Part shown: positions 23,406-27,607 of the stretch, in pieces
Numbering within the stretch: the first letter of the stretch is position 1
How the letters are laid out: each line of letters starts with the position of its first letter
Assembly: GCA_012513545.1 (NCBI GenBank)
Contig: JAAZCB010000863.1
Location: 1-27,607 of the forward strand
Direction: 5' to 3'
DNA: 27,607 bases
From: Clostridiaceae bacterium
GTDB taxonomy: Bacteria > Bacillota_A > Clostridia > Acetivibrionales > Acetivibrionaceae
Notes under the pieces: model-generated
Databases searched by the model: none
What the model was told of the DNA's origin: nothing
Seen by the model: the letters and a program-made list of their open reading frames with translations, nothing else
Program-made: the position numbers and the translations under genes

Positions 23406-23424
23406 TACTGTTTTCATAACAGTA
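23406..23424. other. Hairpin TACTGTT-TTCAT-AACAGTA between hydrogenase and staygreen genes
   Basis: Seven-base arms form a stem with a 5-base loop; a further TACAGTAA follows at 23429-23436. No U-run follows on either strand, so it is not a clear terminator. It lies 28 bases after the large-subunit stop and could be a weak transcription barrier, an mRNA processing site or an operator. Confidence 0.35.
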
Positions 23425-23451
23425 TATGTACAGTAACAAGAAAAGTTCTGT

Positions 23452-24948
23452 TTAAGGAATAACCTGTATGGTATTAATGTGTTTTCCCCCAGTGTAAATA
23501 TGTGTTGCACAAGAAACACAAGGGTCAAAAGACCGGACAGTTCTGCCTAATTCTACAGGATTATTAATATCTTTTACAGGGGTGCCTATAAGTGCCTGTT
23601 CCGCAGTTCCCTTCAAACCGTTGCTGCTTCGGGTTGAAAGATTCCAGGCAGATGGAGTGATAATCTGGTAAAACGAAATAACCTGATTGTTGATTTTCAT
23701 CCAGTGTCCCAGAGCTCCTCTTGTAGTATCAATCAAACCTTTTCCGGCAGCGGCTTCAGGAATGGAGTACTCCTTCTGTACAGATACGTCGGGGATAAGA
23801 TTCTCAAGTAGTGTATTCATAACTGTTGCTATCTTCCTGGCTTCCAGAACTCTGGCAATTGTCCTGTCCATGGTTGATATTCCGTTTCTGTACCCGCCCG
23901 AAAGCCATTGCCTTGCCAGCGGGCCTGTCTCATAAGGCAGATTGTTGTATCTTGGAGCCTTGACCCATGAATATGCATTAGGCTTGCTCATATCAGCTTC
24001 CGGCTGGTCGTTACGCTGCGCTTCACTGGCTGGTCGCTCCGTTTCACTTCGCTGCTCGCTATGCAACCTACTCGCCATGCGTCCCGGGTCAGCTTCAAAA
24101 GGTTTATCTGTGTTTTGTCTGTCCTTATACCAGGCATAGTCAATTTCTTCAGTGATATTATCCGGATTGAATGCATTTATTCTACCATCAGTATATACAA
24201 GAGGATTCACATATAAGGTTCCCAGATTCTTATAGGCGTTGAAGCAGCCAAAGCTTAAAAGGTTGCCATAGCCCCTTCCGATCGAAAAATAATCTCTGTA
24301 ATATTCTGCAATGGTATATACATCCGGGAGCATGCTGTCATTAATAAATTGATATATGTTATGTAGAATGGATTTTATCTTGATGATTTTATCGGTAGTC
24401 GCCTGTGTGGTAATACCTCCAATAAAGACTCCATGGTTATGCGGAACCTTTCCGCCAAGTACAGCAAGCATTTCGTGTGCACTGCGGCTTACTTCAAGAG
24501 AATCAAAGTAGTCCTTAACCAATCTTTCATTCTTTTCTTTTGGCAGCCTGAAATCATTATGTACTGTCTTAAACAGAGGATAACCTTCGGGGAGCTTTAC
24601 AAAATCCGGGATGGTATATTGATAAAAATGACGGAGATGATTCTGAAGGAATTCACATCCATGGAGGATGTCTCTTAAATATCTGCCCTGCTCAGATGAG
24701 ACGACACCCATAGCATCCTCCAGGGCAAGGGTAGACGCCATGGAATGGGCAGTTGAACAAATCCCACAAATACGCTGCGTGAAATATACTGCATCAAAGG
24801 GATTTCTGCCATTTAGCATTTTTTCAAAGCCACGAAACAACAGTCCTTCTGTTTTTGCATCCAACACTTGGTTATTCTCAATATCCGCTTGAATTTCCAT
24901 GAATCCGCTTATCCGGGTAACAGGGTTAATAATAATCTTCTTTGTCAT
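23452..24948 (-). CDS. [NiFe] hydrogenase large subunit with in-frame insertion
   Basis: This 498-residue subunit holds the Ni-Fe site. The N-terminal motif L1 is QRICGICSTAHS (Cys 61 and 64), and the C-terminal L2 is DPCVSCATH (Cys 477 and 480). After His 483 there is a 15-residue tail, as expected for a precursor cut by the maturation protease encoded upstream. Residues 285-316 (bases 24001-24096) are a Glu/Arg/Ser-rich insert not expected in the family; on removal, KPFEA joins DMSKPNAYSWVKAPRY, the normal family sequence. The gene overlaps the small-subunit stop as ATGA, and GAGAGG is its ribosome binding site. The subgroup is uncertain; it is probably an uptake-type enzyme. Confidence 0.93.
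   Translation of the reverse strand: MTKKIIINPVTRISGFMEIQADIENNQVLDAKTEGLLFRGFEKMLNGRNPFDAVYFTQRICGICSTAHSMASTLALEDAMGVVSSEQGRYLRDILHGCEFLQNHLRHFYQYTIPDFVKLPEGYPLFKTVHNDFRLPKEKNERLVKDYFDSLEVSRSAHEMLAVLGGKVPHNHGVFIGGITTQATTDKIIKIKSILHNIYQFINDSMLPDVYTIAEYYRDYFSIGRGYGNLLSFGCFNAYKNLGTLYVNPLVYTDGRINAFNPDNITEEIDYAWYKDRQNTDKPFEADPGRMASRLHSEQRSETERPASEAQRNDQPEADMSKPNAYSWVKAPRYNNLPYETGPLARQWLSGGYRNGISTMDRTIARVLEARKIATVMNTLLENLIPDVSVQKEYSIPEAAAGKGLIDTTRGALGHWMKINNQVISFYQIITPSAWNLSTRSSNGLKGTAEQALIGTPVKDINNPVELGRTVRSFDPCVSCATHIYTGGKHINTIQVIP
23993..24096 (-). mobile_element. 96-bp in-frame GC-rich insertion with 8-bp direct repeat, inside the hydrogenase gene
   Basis: TCAGCTTC occurs at 23993-24000 and again at 24089-24096, bounding 88 bases of which I count 56 G or C, well above the surrounding gene. 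One repeat plus the 88 bases is 96 bp, exactly 32 codons, so the reading frame is kept. Inside, GGCTGGTCG recurs 26 bases apart (24002 and 24028) within an imperfect tandem unit. The translation is a hydrophilic Ser/Glu/Arg/Gln segment. The pattern fits a small inserted element with target-site duplication, like the coding palindromic elements known from Rickettsia; the ends show no clear inverted repeat. Confidence 0.65.
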
Positions 24949-25847
24949 CTTTTAACCTCTCTTGTGGTATTATAGCTGATAAAAGGCTCCATTGCGTCAG
25001 GGAATCCAAATTGTGCACAACCAATGCAAGGAGTGTCATCCTCAATAGGCCAATTCACATATTGATTCCACTGCCTGATTGGACAGTCTATGCGTGTTAC
25101 TGGCCCGCGGCAGCCTAATTTGAACATACAGGTTTTATCCCCCAGCTTTTCTGCAAAGATTCCCTGATCAAAATATGACCTGCGGGGACATCGATCATGA
25201 ATTAATGTGCTGTAAAACAAAAGAGGTCTATCCCGGCTGTCAAGCTCGGGCTCCCCGTAAAGCAGGATATGCGCCAGTGTACCCATAAACCAGTCCGGAT
25301 GACATGGACATCCTGGCAGCTTTATAACCTTTCTGTTTAATATACTCTGCACACTGACACACTCCGCAGGATTCGGTCTTGCTGCCGAAACGCCTCCATG
25401 GGTTGCACAGGCACCTATTGCAATAACAAATGCAGCCTTCTCACCTAGGGTTTTCACTGCCTCAAGGGCAGTTACCGGTTTACCATTCAGGCGGCCGATG
25501 ATGTTATAGAGCCCGTTGTTCTTAGTCGCAACAGCGCCTTCCACAGCAAGGATATAATCACTTCCCAGGATACTAAACAGCTGTTCCATTGCATTCTGCC
25601 CTTCGCTGGCTGAAAGACTGTTATTATAGATAAAATTAGTCATCTGCGAAATTAAGTACTTGAAATCAGGATTCGACCCATCCAGAAGTGATATGATATT
25701 TCCTGAACACCCAGTCAATTCAAGCCACACAAGATTCCTTTTCCTCAAAACACCCTGTCTGATTTGTGTCTTAACAGTCTCCAGAAGATTTGCGGCTGTA
25801 TTGAGCCTTGCTTTATATTCAGGGCAGGTAATGCTTCCATTGCTCAT
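24945..25847 (-). CDS. [NiFe] hydrogenase small subunit lacking a Tat signal
   Basis: This electron-transfer subunit of about 300 residues shows Fe-S ligand regions in TGCSGNIISLL, GACATHGG, GCPCHPDW, HDRCPRRSYF, TCMFKLGCRGPV, DCPIRQWN and PCIGC. Position 50 is Asn where the standard C-T-G-C motif has the second proximal-cluster Cys (Cys 47 is kept), a form seen in uptake enzymes of the cyanobacterial HupS type. No twin-arginine signal or C-terminal anchor is present, so the enzyme is likely cytoplasmic. The ATG at 25847 is one base after the cytochrome b5-like stop; a TTG six codons earlier is the alternative. Confidence 0.9.
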   Translation of the reverse strand: MSNGSITCPEYKARLNTAANLLETVKTQIRQGVLRKRNLVWLELTGCSGNIISLLDGSNPDFKYLISQMTNFIYNNSLSASEGQNAMEQLFSILGSDYILAVEGAVATKNNGLYNIIGRLNGKPVTALEAVKTLGEKAAFVIAIGACATHGGVSAARPNPAECVSVQSILNRKVIKLPGCPCHPDWFMGTLAHILLYGEPELDSRDRPLLFYSTLIHDRCPRRSYFDQGIFAEKLGDKTCMFKLGCRGPVTRIDCPIRQWNQYVNWPIEDDTPCIGCAQFGFPDAMEPFISYNTTREVKR

Positions 25848-25848
25848 T

Positions 25849-26322
25849 TCACACCAACTTTCCAACTACTTTTAATTTACTCAATATAGGCTGACCAGCA
25901 TGGCAGGAAGCAAATGCACTGGTCAGGTCCTTGCCTGCCGTCAGGCCAAAGTGTGTTGCAGCTGCCCAGGTGGCATTGTTTGTAACATCATAAACAGTAC
26001 CATTTACCGCTACATATGCAGGGTTTCCACCTTTTCCATCAAATTTGGAAAGCTCCTGCAATGTAAATGTTGGTTGATTTCCTGGTGCCGTTGGTTGCTG
26101 CTGTGCAGGTGGTTCTGCTAGAGGTGTAACTTGCGGCTGTTGATGCACTGGTTGGTCCATAGCTTTCATAACAGATTCAACCATAGATATTCTGTCTCTT
26201 AAATGATTCAGTATCAGGTTCCTTGTATAGACACATGGAACTACATACAATAAGTTTATATCATAATTAATTTCCGCCATAATACGGTCAAGGTTTTTGC
26301 CTGAAAAATCTTGTACTCTCAT
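25849..26322 (-). CDS. Cytochrome b5-like haem-binding domain protein of the hydrogenase operon
   Basis: This 157-residue protein has three parts: residues 1-55 are a helical segment ([18 protein letters not shown], then [18 protein letters not shown]), 56-85 a Pro/Gln-rich linker, and about 86-157 a cytochrome b5-like fold with [42 protein letters not shown] and [15 protein letters not shown]. The His residues in THFG and CHAG are the candidate haem ligands. No membrane helix or signal is seen. AGGGG precedes the ATG. Lying between the maturation protease and the hydrogenase small subunit, it may be the electron acceptor or a docking subunit; that is inference. Confidence 0.85.
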   Translation of the reverse strand: MRVQDFSGKNLDRIMAEINYDINLLYVVPCVYTRNLILNHLRDRISMVESVMKAMDQPVHQQPQVTPLAEPPAQQQPTAPGNQPTFTLQELSKFDGKGGNPAYVAVNGTVYDVTNNATWAAATHFGLTAGKDLTSAFASCHAGQPILSKLKVVGKLV

Positions 26323-26397
26323 GTTTTCCCCTGCGGCAATAAATCTACTATTTTCAGTATATTCCGAAGGAGCATTATTGGTGATTTACATAATTAT

Positions 26398-26880
26398 TCA
26401 CTCCACATATCCTGGGAAGCATCTGATCTTTTCACAAATAATTCTCTCAACCTCAAGACAAATCTCATTGAATGTACCCTTCAGTGCTTCACTTAAATCA
26501 CACCCAAATCCGGCTTCTGCTACTTCAATGCTAATTAAGTAACCTTTTATTGGCTTGGAGTATAATCTTATCAAGTCAAAAACGCTCACATCATGATGAG
26601 AGTTGGTTTCTCCATATGCAGTAATCGCTTCCTCCAATTCACATACATGAACGCTTCCAGCTACTGCCCCTAAGTATGCAGCATCCAGAATAATAACCAA
26701 GTCATCTTCCTTTAGCTGGTGAAAGCAAAACTGAAAATCGGTTTCTCCGATAATGACTTCAATTCCCATTGATTCCAGATTGTTTTTTAAATTTTCCAGA
26801 ACCGCTATGGCAATACCATCATCCATCATAAGCCTGTTCCCAATACCAATAGCTTTTATCATTCCATAAACACAACCCAT
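26398..26880 (-). CDS. Hydrogenase maturation protease (M52/HycI-HyaD type)
   Basis: This endopeptidase of about 160 residues trims the C-terminus of the Ni-loaded large subunit. The family hallmark GIGNRLMMDDG is at residues 12-22. The second metal-binding acid lies in VIILDAAYLG, and a His-rich segment (TNSHHDVSVFDLI) fits the third ligand. ATG 26880 is eight bases after AGGA; a GTG nine codons upstream and an ATG at 26862 have poorer sites. It is the first gene of the hydrogenase operon. Confidence 0.9.
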   Translation of the reverse strand: MGCVYGMIKAIGIGNRLMMDDGIAIAVLENLKNNLESMGIEVIIGETDFQFCFHQLKEDDLVIILDAAYLGAVAGSVHVCELEEAITAYGETNSHHDVSVFDLIRLYSKPIKGYLISIEVAEAGFGCDLSEALKGTFNEICLEVERIICEKIRCFPGYVE

Positions 26881-26939
26881 CAAATTGTTCCTGAATAATT
26901 GCACCACTAAATATATATATGCTGATACCGGTATGAAAA

Positions 26940-26969
26940 TTTGAAAACCTTCAAAGAATAAACAATAAT
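26940..26969 (+). promoter_or_regulatory. Probable promoter of the ferritin-like gene with overlapping palindrome
   Basis: TTGAAA (26941-26946) is followed after 17 bases by AATAAT (26964-26969). TTTGAA-AACC-TTCAAA (26940-26955) overlaps the -35 and is a candidate operator. A second palindrome, ATACCGGTAT, is at 26925-26934. The region lies between two divergently read genes and could serve both. Confidence 0.4.
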
Positions 26970-26990
26970 AATCTCAAAAGGATGTGTTTT

Positions 26991-27305
26991 ATGGCACTTT
27001 TAGAGAATCCCTTTGTGGCAAATGTACCAAGACAAATGTCTAATGAAGAATTAGCTCAGGCTCTGCGAGTTGATATCGCAGGAGAACTTGAAGCCATTAT
27101 CGGATATGAGGCTCACGCAATGGCAACAAATGATGAACGTGTAAAAAAGATTCTTTATCATATTGCTGATGAAGAAAGAAAGCACGTTGGCGAGCTGCAG
27201 CAACTGCTTTACATGATTAGTCCAAGAGAGGCTGAGCATACTGAGAAAGGCAGACAGAAAATTCAACAGCAGCAGGCACAGAATTTTCAGGCTCCATTAC
27301 AATAA
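26991..27305 (+). CDS. Small ferritin-like protein
   Basis: This 104-residue protein has two predicted helices carrying ferritin-type ligands: LRVDIAGELEAIIGYEAHAM and VKKILYHIADEERKHVGELQQLL. The E..E..Y and DEExxH arrangement and the short length resemble the half-size ferritin-like proteins (encapsulated ferritin group), which must dimerise to build the diiron site. The C-terminus is Gln-rich (KIQQQQAQNFQAP). No encapsulin gene is in the window. Start ATG 26991 lies nine bases after AAAAGG; the ATG at 26982 abuts that site. It is read divergently from the hydrogenase operon. Confidence 0.82.
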   Translation: MALLENPFVANVPRQMSNEELAQALRVDIAGELEAIIGYEAHAMATNDERVKKILYHIADEERKHVGELQQLLYMISPREAEHTEKGRQKIQQQQAQNFQAPLQ

Positions 27306-27307
27306 TC

Positions 27308-27330
27308 GAACCGGCTGAAATAGCCGGTTC
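27308..27330. terminator. Hairpin between convergent ferritin-like and SEC-C genes
   Basis: GAACCGGCT (27308-27316) pairs with AGCCGGTTC (27322-27330) around GAAAT. Only a very short T-run follows, so it may be a weak two-way terminator. Confidence 0.6.
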
Positions 27331-27345
27331 TTAACGTATGGCCCT

Positions 27346-27607
27346 TCAGCCTCCGCAACACTTTTTATATTTTTTCCCGCTGCCACACGGGCATGGTTCG
27401 TTTCTTCCGACCTTATCACTCCGCGCCTGCTGCGGATTCATCGCAAATGGTTCCTTGGGCAACGGGCGCAGGTTTGGCTTGTCGTACCTTTCAAACATCT
27501 CCATGGGTGTATGACCACCATTGACCCAAAGCCTTGTGTTATTGGAAAGCCCGGTGACAAGCTGCAGGAATTCATTCACCTGGTCCATTCCCTCAAAGAC
27601 TACTTCC
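27346..27607 (-). CDS. SEC-C motif protein, C-terminal part (cut by window edge)
   Basis: The frame is open to the last base, so at least 86 C-terminal residues are seen and the N-terminus is outside the window. The end [20 protein letters not shown] is the SEC-C zinc motif, as at the C-terminus of SecA and in many unrelated Clostridial proteins. The upstream part ([20 protein letters not shown]) is a conserved-looking linker without clear function. A start at the ATG at 27588 is possible but not needed. What the rest of the protein does cannot be told. Confidence 0.85.
   Translation of the reverse strand, partial: EVVFEGMDQVNEFLQLVTGLSNNTRLWVNGGHTPMEMFERYDKPNLRPLPKEPFAMNPQQARSDKVGRNEPCPCGSGKKYKKCCGG

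Noticed and set aside
23942..24176. Open frames on both strands over the hydrogenase insertion
   Set aside because: They are by-products of the GC-rich insert and the coding strand; no ribosome binding site or family similarity was seen.
27250..27305. Encapsulin cargo-loading peptide at the end of the ferritin-like protein
   Set aside because: The Gln-rich tail does not match the known Gly/Leu/Ile/Lys type of targeting peptide, and no capsid gene is visible.

Overview
The window is a low-GC, densely packed stretch of chromosome that looks like an anaerobic, probably spore-forming Clostridium-type Firmicute (class Clostridia; a Ruminiclostridium-like relative is a guess). The indicators are strong GGAGG or GAGGTG ribosome binding sites, frequent TTG and GTG starts, rubrerythrin, C-GCAxxG-C-C redox proteins, a two-gene SufCB-type Fe-S system, a [NiFe] hydrogenase and many small cysteine-rich proteins. 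About 40 genes are seen. Nearly all are on the minus strand; only the cupin, the 22.4 kb unknown and the ferritin-like gene read on the plus strand. No rRNA, tRNA, CRISPR array, transposase or phage gene was recognised.

Layout. 1-1335: 3' part of a minus-strand group (partial CooT-like nickel protein, DUF3842, YmfI-type reductase). 1484-5854: an fmdE - methyltransferase - FecCD - FecE - FecB-like ABC uptake operon behind a leader with a terminator-like hairpin. 6041-8240: rubrerythrin, an Mrp ATPase fused to a NifX-type domain with a His-rich tail, and a DUF134 regulator with a perfect palindrome at its promoter. 8522-9334: ZIP metal transporter. 9390-14049: a MerR regulator with a two-CW cysteine-rich tail, two C-GCAxxG-C-C proteins, a DUF6125 protein, two homologous half-permeases and a SufC/SufB pair. 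Matching palindromes lie in front of the MerR gene and in front of the first redox gene. 14240-15110: histidine phosphatase with its own promoter, then a terminator and an inverted repeat.

15111-19657: an arsenic cluster (arsR, arsP permease, ferredoxin, membrane thioredoxin, ccdA, small thioredoxin, arsM, then arsC) with a consensus promoter and a palindromic operator. It points to reduce-methylate-export detoxification, because no ArsB or Acr3 pump is visible. 19805-21391: a second permease operon (MarR - permease - a 57-residue CCC peptide). 21560-22899: a cupin with a Tyr/Asn/Pro repeat N-terminus and an unknown two-repeat protein. 22918-26880: a [NiFe] hydrogenase operon (maturation protease, cytochrome b5-like protein, small subunit, large subunit) followed by a staygreen-family protein. 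The large-subunit gene carries a GC-rich, in-frame 96-bp insertion bounded by an 8-bp direct repeat. 26991-27607: a small ferritin-like protein and the C-terminal end of a SEC-C protein.

The common theme is metal, thiol and redox handling: nickel, arsenic, Fe-S clusters, zinc-type divalent metals, and probably a chelated metal or cofactor imported by the FmdE-linked transporter. The most novel-looking items are the in-frame insertion in the hydrogenase, the MerR/redox/half-permease/SufCB module with shared palindromes, and the FmdE/methyltransferase/ABC operon with its leader hairpin.
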